Source: Pseudomonas sp. MYb60 (GTDB lineage: Bacteria; Pseudomonadota; Gammaproteobacteria; Pseudomonadales; Pseudomonadaceae). Taken from it: a stretch of 56,004 bases of DNA. Below, one piece after another: positions 45,006-52,535 of the stretch. Made by a program: the position numbers and the translations under genes. Position 1 is the stretch's first letter. Every line of letters begins with the position of its first letter. The stretch covers positions 1-56,004 of the forward strand of contig NZ_PCOZ01000023.1 of NCBI RefSeq assembly GCF_002979555.1, read 5' to 3'. The notes beneath the pieces are model-generated. The model did not search any database. It saw only the letters and a program-made list of their open reading frames with translations, and had not been told where the DNA came from.

Positions 45006-46634
45006 ATGTCCCGTTCTCTGTTCTTCCTGCGTCCTGCGGCCCAAGGCTTTACCGTTACCTTGCTGGTGACGCTGGCCGGATGTGGGCTGTCTTCTTCCCG
45101 CGATGCGGCGGCGCCGGCCGCAGCGCCACCGGTTGCTGAACTGCACAGCGCGCCGGCCCAGGGTGCCCTGGTCAAGCGCGCGGCGATGCCCGCACCGATG
45201 CGCCTGCAAGAGTCGGCGACGATGGACTATCGCAGCGAACCCCGCGAGCAATACGCAAACCTGCCGGACAACCCGGTGCACCGTGTCGCCGAGACCCCTG
45301 TTTCTACGTTCAGTGTGGATGTCGACACCGGCAGCTATGCCAACGTGAGACGCTTCCTCAACCAAGGCAGCCTGCCGCCCGAAGGCGCTGTGCGACTGGA
45401 GGAAATGCTCAACTACTTCCCCTACCGTTACGCGTTGCCCACCGATGGCTCGCCGTTTGGCGTGACCACCGAACTGGCGGCCACACCGTGGAATCCGCGC
45501 AGCCAGTTGCTGCGCATCGGCATCAAGGCCTCCGACCGCGCGGTAACGGACCTGGCGCCGGCCAACCTGGTGTTCCTGGTGGACGTGTCCGGCTCCATGG
45601 ACCGTCGCGAAGGGTTGCCGCTGGTGAAAAGCACGCTCAAGTTGCTGGTGGATCAACTGCGCGACCAGGACCGAGTCTCGCTGGTGGTCTACGCCGGAGA
45701 ATCCCGGGTCGTGCTCAAACCCACCTCCGGCCGCGACAAGGCAGCGATTCGCAACGCCATCGACCAGCTCACCGCTGGCGGCTCCACAGCCGGTGCATCC
45801 GGTATCGAACTGGCCTACCAGATGGCCCGCGAAGGCTTCATCGACCAGGGCATCAACCGCATCCTGCTGGCCACCGACGGTGACTTCAACGTGGGCATCA
45901 GCGACTTTGACAGCCTCAAGCAAATGGCCGTGGAGCAACGCAAAAGCGGCGTATCGCTGACGACTCTGGGCTTCGGTGTGGATAACTACAACGAACACCT
46001 GATGGAGCAACTGGCCGACGCCGGCGACGGCAACTACGCCTACATCGACACCCTGCGCGAAGCCCGCAAAGTGCTGGTAGAGCAACTCAGCTCGACTCTG
46101 ACGGTGGTCGCCCGCGATGTGAAATTGCAGGTGGAGTTCAACCCCGCGCAGGTCAGTGAATATCGCTTGCTCGGCTATGAAAACCGCGCGTTGAAGCGTG
46201 AGGATTTCAACAACGACAAGGTTGATGCGGGCGAGATTGGTGCAGGACACACGGTGACGGCCTTGTACGAAATCGTGCCGAAGGGCGAGAAGGGTTGGCT
46301 GGAGCCGCTGCGTTACGCCCCGGCGCCGGTATCCGAGGGTAAACCCTCCGAGCTGGCCCTGCTGCGCGTGCGCTACAAGCCGGCGGCGGGTGGCGAAAGC
46401 CGGCTGATCGAACGTCCCATCAGCGCTCAATCCACTCCGGCCAGCGACGACCTGCGCTTCGCCGCCGCCGTCGCCGCCTTCGCCCAACAGCTCAAGGGCG
46501 ATGGCCGCTACACTGGCAGCATGAGCCTGCGCGACACCGCTGCACTGGCCCGCTCGGCCCGAGGCGATGACGCGTTTGGGTTGCGCAATGAATTCGTACA
46601 ACTCGTAGAACTGGCCCAAAGCCTCAAACACTGA
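45006..46634 (+). CDS. VWA-domain lipoprotein (YfbK-like, DUF3520)
   Basis: A 542-aa predicted lipoprotein. The signal peptide has lipobox TLAGC. After a linker comes the YfbK N-terminal domain (FSVDVDTGSYANVRRFLNQG). The von Willebrand A domain has the MIDAS motif LVDVSGSM and TDGDFN. The C-terminal DUF3520 domain ends with DDAFGLRNEFVQLV. It faces the periplasm or outer-membrane inner leaflet. Family members are common but without firm function. The ECF sigma gene 138 bp downstream may be functionally linked. Confidence 0.9.
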   Translation: MSRSLFFLRPAAQGFTVTLLVTLAGCGLSSSRDAAAPAAAPPVAELHSAPAQGALVKRAAMPAPMRLQESATMDYRSEPREQYANLPDNPVHRVAETPVSTFSVDVDTGSYANVRRFLNQGSLPPEGAVRLEEMLNYFPYRYALPTDGSPFGVTTELAATPWNPRSQLLRIGIKASDRAVTDLAPANLVFLVDVSGSMDRREGLPLVKSTLKLLVDQLRDQDRVSLVVYAGESRVVLKPTSGRDKAAIRNAIDQLTAGGSTAGASGIELAYQMAREGFIDQGINRILLATDGDFNVGISDFDSLKQMAVEQRKSGVSLTTLGFGVDNYNEHLMEQLADAGDGNYAYIDTLREARKVLVEQLSSTLTVVARDVKLQVEFNPAQVSEYRLLGYENRALKREDFNNDKVDAGEIGAGHTVTALYEIVPKGEKGWLEPLRYAPAPVSEGKPSELALLRVRYKPAAGGESRLIERPISAQSTPASDDLRFAAAVAAFAQQLKGDGRYTGSMSLRDTAALARSARGDDAFGLRNEFVQLVELAQSLKH

Positions 46635-46658
46635 CCCTGAAAACAATGTTGATCCCCC

Positions 46659-46745
46659 GTGGGAGGGGGCTTGCCCCCGATGAAGGTGGGTCAGCTATAG
46701 ATAAGCTGACTGACTCACTGCCATCGGGAGCAAACGCCCTCACAC
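46659..46745. repeat. REP pair (REPIN)
   Basis: GTGGGAGGGGGCTTGCCCCC (46659-46678) followed by GATGAAGG faces an inverted, diverged unit (CTGCCATCGGGAGCAAACGC, then CCTCACAC, ending about 46745). It fills the gap between the VWA gene and the ECF sigma gene. Confidence 0.72.
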
Positions 46746-46772
46746 AAGCAGATCCAGGAGCCCGCCACCCAC

Positions 46773-47345
46773 ATGGCCGACCCAGATGACTCACCCAGCG
46801 ACGAATCGCTGCTGGCCCGCTACCGAGCCGGCGACAGTGCCGCGTTCGAAGCCCTGTACGCCCGGCACCGCCAGGGCCTGTACCGGTTCCTCGTGTCCCT
46901 CAGCAACAAAGCTGAACTGGCCGAAGAAATCTATCAGGAAACCTGGCTCAGCCTGATCCGCAGCGCCACACAGCCACAGGGGCGGGCGAGTTTTCGTACA
47001 TGGCTGTTCCAGATTGCCCGCAATCGGCTGATCGATCACTGGCGCAGGCACGGCGTCCACAACCCCTTGCACGACAGCTACGACGAGCAACTGCACGCCC
47101 AGCCCGACGACAGCGCCGGCCCCGAGCAGCAGTTGAGCCTGAGCCGCGACCAGGCCCGTCTCGACGCCGCCCTGCAAGACTTGCCCGAAGACCAGCGTGA
47201 AGTCTTCCTGTTACGCCTGCACGGTGAACTCGAAGTGCCGCAAATCGCCGCACTCACCGGCGCCCCGCTGGAAACCGTAAAAAGCCGCCTGCGTTACGCC
47301 CAGCAGAAACTGCGCCGCCTGCTGGCCGAGGAGATACCCGCATGA
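46773..47345 (+). CDS. ECF-type RNA polymerase sigma factor
   Basis: A 190-aa sigma-70 family factor with only regions 2 and 4. Region 2 includes FEALYARHRQGLYRFLVSL and FRTWLFQIARNRLIDHWRR. Region 4 has LPEDQREVFLLRLHGELEVP and APLETVKSRLRYAQQKLRRL. It should direct transcription of an extracytoplasmic stress regulon including its own genes. Its stop overlaps the next gene (ATGA), which probably encodes its controlling partner. Confidence 0.93.
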   Translation: MADPDDSPSDESLLARYRAGDSAAFEALYARHRQGLYRFLVSLSNKAELAEEIYQETWLSLIRSATQPQGRASFRTWLFQIARNRLIDHWRRHGVHNPLHDSYDEQLHAQPDDSAGPEQQLSLSRDQARLDAALQDLPEDQREVFLLRLHGELEVPQIAALTGAPLETVKSRLRYAQQKLRRLLAEEIPA

Positions 47346-47935
47346 TCGACTCCAGAAACACGCCCGATCCCGATGACGAACTGCTCCAGCATTATCGTCA
47401 ACACAGCCCCGTCGAGCCGCCTGCGTCCCTCGACGCCTTCATCCTCAACGCCGCCCGTCGCGAAGCCCCGGTTGCGCAGCCGAGCGTGTGGCAACGCTGG
47501 CTGCACGCCTGCCAGCGGCCGCGCTGGCAGATGGCGTTTGCCACTGTCGCCGGGTTGGCGCTGATGATCGGCGTGGTGATGCGCTCCCCCGTGCCACAGC
47601 CGGAAATCTCCACCGCAACGTTCTCCGCATTGCACCAGGAAGCCGCCAGCCCACCCCCGCCCGCGATGCCGGCGCCCGCGCCCATGGCCCGAATGGCGGC
47701 AGCACCCAAAGCCGAGAGCGCGCAGGTCATGGGTTCGATGGCGGATGAGTCCAGCGCCAAACTCAGCAAGCGTGCGCCGGTGGCGCTGCCTTCATTGGAG
47801 GAAGGGTTGCAGGAGATTGTGCGATTGCGGGAAGCGGGCGAGAGTAGAGCGGCGGATGAAAAGCTGCTGAGGTTGCATGAGCGTTTTCCTGAGGAGGATT
47901 TGCCGACGCGATTGGAGGCGTTGCAGGAGCGTTAA
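47342..47935 (+). CDS. Probable anti-sigma factor, single-span membrane protein
   Basis: A 197-aa protein coupled to the sigma gene. An N-terminal cytoplasmic helical part (PPASLDAFILNAARREAP) is followed by one membrane span (MAFATVAGLALMIGVVM, about 60-78) and a proline/alanine-rich periplasmic region. The C-terminal helical segment (EEGLQEIVRLREAGESRAAD) resembles a TPR-like end. There is no HxxxCxxC zinc motif. The anti-sigma role is inferred from gene order and topology. Confidence 0.75.
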   Translation: MIDSRNTPDPDDELLQHYRQHSPVEPPASLDAFILNAARREAPVAQPSVWQRWLHACQRPRWQMAFATVAGLALMIGVVMRSPVPQPEISTATFSALHQEAASPPPPAMPAPAPMARMAAAPKAESAQVMGSMADESSAKLSKRAPVALPSLEEGLQEIVRLREAGESRAADEKLLRLHERFPEEDLPTRLEALQER

Positions 47936-47950
47936 TTCAGCACCCACAAA

Positions 47951-47984
47951 AAAGCCCCAGGCCTTTCGACCTGGGGCTCTTTCA
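47951..47984 (+). terminator. Intrinsic terminator after the sigma/anti-sigma operon
   Basis: AGCCCCAGG (47953-47961) pairs with CCTGGGGCT (47970-47978) around an 8-base loop, followed by CTTTC. An A run precedes the stem, so it can also work on the minus strand, where it would follow the original tRNA gene. Confidence 0.88.
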
Positions 47985-47991
47985 TCGTATC

Positions 47992-48036
47992 TGGTGCACC
48001 CGGCGGGATTCGAACCCACGACCCCTGCCTTCGGAG
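47992..48036 (-). pseudogene. 3' fragment of tRNA-Arg(CCG): attachment-site remnant
   Basis: Read on the minus strand, 48036 to 47992 gives the anticodon loop CTCCGAA (anticodon CCG), the 3' anticodon strand GGCAG and a variable loop. The T arm (GTGGG, TTCGAAT, CCCGC) and the acceptor strand CGGGTGC with A and CCA follow. The 5' half is missing: the bases before the loop (CTTTTAGGA) do not pair with GGCAG, and no D arm or 5' acceptor is present. This is what remains when an element integrates at the anticodon loop of a tRNA gene. The restored tRNA should lie at the other end of the element, to the right of the window. Confidence 0.82.
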
Positions 48037-48066
48037 TCCTAAAAGTCGGCGTTTAGAATCAATACG

Positions 48067-48140
48067 TTAGCGGGGATTAGCTGGGGAATCAATGGGTTGT
48101 GGTAGCTGGGATTAGTGGGTTTTCGCCCCGGTTAGCGGGG
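48067..48140 (+). repeat. Cluster of five TTAGC(T/G)GGG repeats, possible integrase arm sites
   Basis: Related 8- to 10-base units lie on the same strand: TTAGCGGGG (48067), TTAGCTGGGG (48077), GTAGCTGGG (48102), TTAGTGGG (48112) and GTTAGCGGGG (48131). They sit 30-105 bases inside the tRNA-derived junction, where tyrosine recombinases bind arm-type sites. The rest of 48141-48377 shows no gene; it holds one copy of the dispersed island repeat at 48233-48262. Confidence 0.55.
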
Positions 48141-48232
48141 CGAGTGTGGCAAATTTGTGGCATTCCGATCAGTAAGTAAGTCTCTCGACGCATCTATTCG
48201 ACTGAGCAAACCCTAAGCAGTCAGTAATGAAG

Positions 48233-48262
48233 GGCAGTAAGCGGCCAAAAGCAGCCTCTCGC
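48233..48262 (+). repeat. Dispersed island repeat, copy 1
   Basis: GGCAGTAAGCGGCCAAAAGC then AGCCTCTCGC. Shared core with the other copies: GGCAGCAATCGGCCAAAAGC followed by GGACGTTCG. It lies between the att region and the PLD gene. Confidence 0.55.
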
Positions 48263-48377
48263 TGCCGTCGGCCAGATGCAGTGAGACCTCAATGAAATCA
48301 TGGAGGGAGTTTTCCACCTACATGAGCAAAGCGATGATCGGCTCCAGCCTCAGCCGACCTCGCCGCTTAACGAATGT

Positions 48378-49412
48378 TTATGGCGCTTGAAGGATTCGTT
48401 TAAGCTCGGAAAGGTGGATGCGCCTGGCATCGGGATCAAGCTCATCAGCAGCGTTCCAAATCGCTTCGATCTTTGGCCTCACTGACTTCGCGATCCGCTG
48501 ACGATCCACTTGGAGAAGCCGCCGACCTAGCAACGTAGTTAATGGTTTGGCGAGATCGACCCAACCATCCTTATTGCTTTCCTCATAAATGAAATTTAGT
48601 TTTGTACCTGTCATACGACATGCACCGTCAACGGCGACCCCACCGTTCTCGTTCCAGATAATGCAGAGGTATTCATTCTTCTCTGTAGTGTCGAGAGTGT
48701 CTGGCCAAGTCTCAAACGACCAGCGCTCTACGCCTTCACCGCCCTGCCCGTTACTTCCATGCTCAATGAACTCTTCGTCTTCGTGCTGCTTGGCCCGGGC
48801 TTCGGCCTCAGGTCCAGGTCTTGAAGTGTACAAAAGGGCGTAGGCGTTCCGGCCTTCTAGATCGGCCACTGAATAGTTGTCGAAAGCGAACGGCCCCTTC
48901 CGGCTGTAATCAGGGCGACCATCCCGATTCTTCTCATAAGCCTCGGTTGCGTCGGCTAAGTCCTGGTCTGTGATTGGCCTGCTGTCGGTCGACAACCACA
49001 GTCGCTTGAACCACTCCTGTGCTGACTCGACTTCATCTCTGTCGACGGTTTGAATAGCAGCTTCGAGCCAGTGCGCAACTTCAACCCCTTCAAATCCCAA
49101 CCCATTCGCGGATACGTTTGCTGAGCCGATGATTGCCGAGGTGGGTCCTACCACGAGTTTCGCGTGTAGCCTGTCGCACTGGCGGATCTGGACATGAGCC
49201 ATTGCCTTTGCTCGATCGACCAGCAGTTTGATCACCGCAGGGTTCGTCCCACCGCTTCTGAGATTGCAGATGACTCTCAACGGCTTTCCCTTGTCAGGAT
49301 GGATGGTTGCCTCTGCGCCATCTCCCCAAAATGCTATAGCCACGTCCAACGAAGCTTCATGGGCAACCATCGTGCGAAGAGCCTTTGGGTACTGCTCCGG
49401 ACCAATGAACAT
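48378..49412 (-). CDS. Single-HKD phospholipase D-like nuclease
   Basis: A 344-aa cytoplasmic protein. An N-terminal PLD fold (about 1-150) carries one HKD-type motif: H83 and K85 in RLHAKLVVG, then GSANVS with S97 and N99. The Asp of the classical motif is replaced by Pro90. FEGVEVAHWLEA adds the usual Glu. Such single-HKD proteins (Nuc, BfiI) act as dimers and cut DNA; lipids are unlikely here. The C-terminal half (about 150-344) has no family I know and may bind a target or partner. ATG 49412 has AAAGGAG upstream. It is divergent from a PD-(D/E)XK-like gene, so a defence role is plausible. Confidence 0.8.
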   Translation of the reverse strand: MFIGPEQYPKALRTMVAHEASLDVAIAFWGDGAEATIHPDKGKPLRVICNLRSGGTNPAVIKLLVDRAKAMAHVQIRQCDRLHAKLVVGPTSAIIGSANVSANGLGFEGVEVAHWLEAAIQTVDRDEVESAQEWFKRLWLSTDSRPITDQDLADATEAYEKNRDGRPDYSRKGPFAFDNYSVADLEGRNAYALLYTSRPGPEAEARAKQHEDEEFIEHGSNGQGGEGVERWSFETWPDTLDTTEKNEYLCIIWNENGGVAVDGACRMTGTKLNFIYEESNKDGWVDLAKPLTTLLGRRLLQVDRQRIAKSVRPKIEAIWNAADELDPDARRIHLSELKRILQAP

Positions 49413-49527
49413 CTAGTACTCCTTTCCTTGCAGTCAGAGGTGCATCATGGGAATCGAGCGGCGGACAAGTGATGATTACTCTCAGACTTGAGTTGCAGCA
49501 ATTCCACAATGCGTTGAGTAGAAAAAA

Positions 49528-50106
49528 ATGATTCGCGAAATTGAAAATGCGCTGATGGCAGCATTCGATCAAACCATGTGCAAATATCGCCAAATCCTGA
49601 ACAACTACTACCCTGCGCATAAAAGCACCGGTTTCACCGAGAGAAACCTAACCAATAATTTCGTCAGGGCGTTGGAGAATGAATTAGGCAAGGACGCATT
49701 TGCGTGGTTTGAGGCCCCATTGAGCGCCGAGGAAAAACTGCACCTTGATGCAATCGTTTTTGATCCCACCACGAAAAGCTGCTTTCTCATTGAAGCCAAG
49801 AGATTTTCCAACCTCAACAAAAAAGTCGCCGAAACCACACATGATATCCAGCGGATGTCATATCAGGCCCATCACGCCACGCTGGAGCTAGGATTAGGCA
49901 AGTTGAAAATAGAACACCGGTACGCCATCGTACTGGTCGATATTTGGACAGAGGGAGAAGCAAAACAGGTGACCTTCGAAAACTGGCCCGCCTGTCTGGG
50001 TAACGCATCATTCGACTTATTCCGTACCGGCGGTTTTGAAAACCTCATGATCGAAAAAGAATGGAAGCACCATTACAAGATCATGATGGCCGCCAAGAAG
50101 CTTTGA
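49528..50106 (+). CDS. PD-(D/E)XK nuclease-like protein
   Basis: A 192-aa cytoplasmic protein. The pattern LHLDAIVFDPTTKSCFLIEAKRF places D74, E89 and K91 as in the D...E-x-K active site. An upstream helix (FTERNLTNNFVRALENELGK) supplies a conserved-type Glu. The fold resembles restriction-type nucleases of about this size. AT content is higher than in the core genes. It stands 115 bp from the divergent PLD gene. Its substrate is unknown, and it could be the second part of a defence module. Confidence 0.65.
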   Translation: MIREIENALMAAFDQTMCKYRQILNNYYPAHKSTGFTERNLTNNFVRALENELGKDAFAWFEAPLSAEEKLHLDAIVFDPTTKSCFLIEAKRFSNLNKKVAETTHDIQRMSYQAHHATLELGLGKLKIEHRYAIVLVDIWTEGEAKQVTFENWPACLGNASFDLFRTGGFENLMIEKEWKHHYKIMMAAKKL

Positions 50107-50170
50107 TCCACCTCACGTAACGCGATGGGGTTGATTGACCGCTTTAGGTCGGTCGCGGCCATTCGCGACA

Positions 50171-50201
50171 GGCTGCACTCGGCCAGAAGCGGCCCTTCGC
50201 T
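50171..50201 (+). repeat. Dispersed island repeat, copy 2
   Basis: GGCTGCACTCGGCCAGAAGC then GGCCCTTCGCT matches the consensus with a few changes. It follows the PD-(D/E)XK-like gene in a 269-bp gap that holds no other recognisable feature. Confidence 0.5.
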
Positions 50202-50375
50202 TAGGATCGCTCGTCTCCAAAGCTGAGAGCGTTGGCTCAAATCATCATCGTTGTCAGGGGCATATCAGCGCGTATATCAGGGGAAAATAAACCAGCTACA
50301 GTTGGAGTTCCTTTCCGAATCTAGTAGGCTTTGAAAACCACCACTTATCAATCTAATTAGAGTATCGAAATTCTC

Positions 50376-51209
50376 ATGGATGACAGCTACGAGATTGGCC
50401 ATAGACTCATTGTCGTGGTCCCGGATAAAACAGCTGAAGCAATGCGCGAAGTCCAGATGGCACCAGTAGCACCTGAAGAGAGCTTCGTAAAAAAAATCGC
50501 TAATTCAGTCTTCTCTTTTTATGGTGAACCGTTTGCCATTACTCTCGGCAAGCAAGCCGTAGAACTGATTAAAACGATTATGGATGCTCTAGATAAAGGG
50601 GCTGATCTCACCACTCTTAGCTATTCCGAATCTAAGAAAATGAATCTTATTTTCCCGCCAGGTCATCCGCGAGAAAATGTTGTTTACGCTCAACATCCGG
50701 CAAATCATCTGATGTACTACACCGCTAGCTCGTTCCACCGTCAGGCGTTCGAGCATAAGTTTGCGGAAATGATAACGCTTCTATCGAGCCTAGGCGCTAA
50801 TGAAATTAAGGTTGAGCATGTCAGCGGCTGGGATCAAGAGTTTTCAGCAGGTCTCGGCGTTACAACCCCGGCTGGAGATTCTGCTTCGATTGGCGTCGGA
50901 AAAAATAGAGCAGAGAACTCCACAATTATTTTTGACGCAAAATTGACAGGGCATGACAATCCATCAATCCCTGAGAATTTGACTTGGTATCCTCACGAAG
51001 CTCTTTGGCAGACTGTTGCTACCGCTCGCGTAAACAACGGATTAAGGAATTTCAATCTGTCACTAACGTACTCGGACGATTACGGGCTGAATGCTGGTTT
51101 TAAAGCCACCATAAAGGGCACCGGATTAGATTTGGGCGGAAAATTTGAAGAGCATCAATCTACTGTTTGGAAAATAACCGGTACTTTTGGCCCAGAAAAA
51201 TTACAGTAA
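50376..51209 (+). CDS. AT-rich orphan protein, function unknown
   Basis: A 277-aa protein without signal peptide. It starts MDDSYEIGHRLIVVVPDK. A mixed middle part contains FVKKIANSVFSFYGEPFAIT and a helix (QAVELIKTIMDALDKGADLT). The last hundred residues alternate polar and hydrophobic positions with many Gly and Thr, like amphipathic beta strands. Codon use is clearly more AT-rich than in the rest of the window, indicating horizontal origin. It is flanked on both sides by the dispersed repeat and has no partner gene on its strand. I do not recognise a family. Confidence 0.7.
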   Translation: MDDSYEIGHRLIVVVPDKTAEAMREVQMAPVAPEESFVKKIANSVFSFYGEPFAITLGKQAVELIKTIMDALDKGADLTTLSYSESKKMNLIFPPGHPRENVVYAQHPANHLMYYTASSFHRQAFEHKFAEMITLLSSLGANEIKVEHVSGWDQEFSAGLGVTTPAGDSASIGVGKNRAENSTIIFDAKLTGHDNPSIPENLTWYPHEALWQTVATARVNNGLRNFNLSLTYSDDYGLNAGFKATIKGTGLDLGGKFEEHQSTVWKITGTFGPEKLQ

Positions 51210-51269
51210 AGCGCAGAGATTTGACTTGTGGTTTGGACACAAAGGGGACGGATTTATTAATAGGGCAAT

Positions 51270-51331
51270 CCGCTTTTGGCTGTTTTCAGTCGATCGTCAC
51301 CGGCAGCAATCGGCCAAAAGCAGACGCTCGC
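51270..51331. repeat. Dispersed island repeat, inverted pair (copy 3)
   Basis: An inverted partial copy (CCGCTTTTGGCTG, 51270-51282) faces a forward copy (GGCAGCAATCGGCCAAAAGC at 51302, then AGACGCTCGC). It lies between the orphan gene and the AraC gene. Confidence 0.55.
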
Positions 51332-51465
51332 ACTCGACCGTTAACGGCCACTAGCGGGCGATGATTGTGTGTTTACCGTAATGCGACCGAGGCGCCGTTC
51401 CCATGCGTCGCCTCCTAGGGTTAAGCCTCCAGGTACGACTTAGCTCCGCTATCCAGCTCATCAAG

Positions 51466-51858
51466 TCACAGCGCAGGCGATTGATTGTTCTGTTTCCAAG
51501 CCCGCGGAGTTACACCTTCGGTTCGCACGAATGTTCGACAGAAGTGTGACTGGTCAAAGAAGCCACACTCCAGTGCAATGTCCGCAAGTAGCAATCTCGA
51601 CGTCTGAAGTAGCTGCTTGCCCCTCAAAATCCGCTGCTCTCGCATCCATTCTTTGGGTGAGACGAGAGTGCTTCTTTTAAACTGACGGGTGAAATGGCTG
51701 CGCGATAGCGCACACGCTTGTGAGATAGCTGCCACGGAGATACCTGCGTCCAAGTTATCGAGCATCACCTGCTTGGCGCGCTGGATCTGCCAAGGTTTCA
51801 AATGTCCGGTTTGTTTAGCCAAATCCTTAAGTGAGGACGCGCATGTTTCCTTTTTCAT
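51466..51858 (-). CDS. Short AraC-family regulator (DNA-binding domain only)
   Basis: A 130-aa protein consisting almost wholly of the AraC two-helix-turn-helix domain: SVAAISQACALSRSHFTRQF in the first half, and LLLADIALECGFFDQSHFCR plus GVTPRAWKQ in the second. The usual N-terminal effector-binding domain is absent, so it may respond only to its own level or to a partner, like SoxS or MarA. ATG 51858 has AAAGGA upstream. It is divergent from the Rid-family gene, with a twin-palindrome operator between them. Confidence 0.85.
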   Translation of the reverse strand: MKKETCASSLKDLAKQTGHLKPWQIQRAKQVMLDNLDAGISVAAISQACALSRSHFTRQFKRSTLVSPKEWMREQRILRGKQLLQTSRLLLADIALECGFFDQSHFCRTFVRTEGVTPRAWKQNNQSPAL

Positions 51859-51950
51859 CCTGATTCCTTTTTCCCAGTAGCCGGTTGATCAGCTCAATCC
51901 AGCGGTCAGTCGATTGGGAAAAATTTAACGGAAGTCGCGTCGAGATGGGG

Positions 51951-51986
51951 GCGCAATTTTGCGCTGATGGAGGCGCAAAATTGCGC
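51951..51986. promoter_or_regulatory. Twin 14-bp palindromes in the AraC/Rid divergent region
   Basis: GCGCAATTTTGCGC (51951-51964) and its exact reverse complement GCGCAAAATTGCGC (51973-51986) lie 22 bp apart, two helical turns. Each is nearly self-palindromic, and together they form a perfect 36-bp dyad with an 8-base centre. It fits a two-site operator for a dimeric or AraC-type regulator. As RNA it could also fold into a 14-bp hairpin in the leader of the Rid gene, 87 bases before its start. Confidence 0.65.
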
Positions 51987-52073
51987 ATTTTCAATAGTGT
52001 TTCCAGTGCTAGCCTCTGCTTCCCGACAACTCGAATCGACGTCATTCGATCCGTCATCTGCAAGGAGAAAGCA

Positions 52074-52535
52074 ATGGCTGCTTCACAACCGCACGGCAAA
52101 AACACCGCTTACTGGGGAGTCTCATGGGAGGAGGGCTACGGCTACCCCCAGGCCAGAAAAGTTGGAAACGAGATCTATATCTCGGGTCAGTTCAACCACG
52201 ATGAGGAGGGTAATCTCGTTGCTCCCGCGCCCCTGAATAGCGAGGGCAAACCGAGCGATTTCTCATCGATAGGAGAGCAGATGCGCGTCTCCTACGACAA
52301 CATCGCCAAGTTGCTCGCGCTCTATGGAGCAACCCTTAATGATGTCGTCGAAGAAACGCTCTACGTCTTGGATATGGACGCGGCATTCGCCGTGGTAGGT
52401 GATGTGCGCAAAGCCGCATATCGCACTGAGCGGCCCCAGTGCGCGAGCAATATCATCGGTGTATCCAGGTTGGCTCAACGTTCACAGCTGATTGAAATTG
52501 TCTGCAAGGCTGTCATCGGATCTAGCGCCGACTAA
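52074..52535 (+). CDS. Rid-family (YjgF/YER057c/UK114) protein lacking the catalytic Arg
   Basis: A 153-aa protein of the Rid fold: GNEIYISGQFNHDEEGNLV, SYDNIAKLLALYGATLNDVV, and the C-terminal QLIEIVCKAVIG. RidA enzymes hydrolyse reactive enamines/imines with an Arg in a P-A-R-S-like motif. Here the corresponding stretch reads RPQCASNI, so this Arg appears to be missing. It therefore resembles the Rid4-7 groups, whose activity is less known. ATG 52074 has AAGGAG 6 bases upstream. The end overlaps the convergent LysR gene by 4 bp. Confidence 0.87.
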   Translation: MAASQPHGKNTAYWGVSWEEGYGYPQARKVGNEIYISGQFNHDEEGNLVAPAPLNSEGKPSDFSSIGEQMRVSYDNIAKLLALYGATLNDVVEETLYVLDMDAAFAVVGDVRKAAYRTERPQCASNIIGVSRLAQRSQLIEIVCKAVIGSSAD

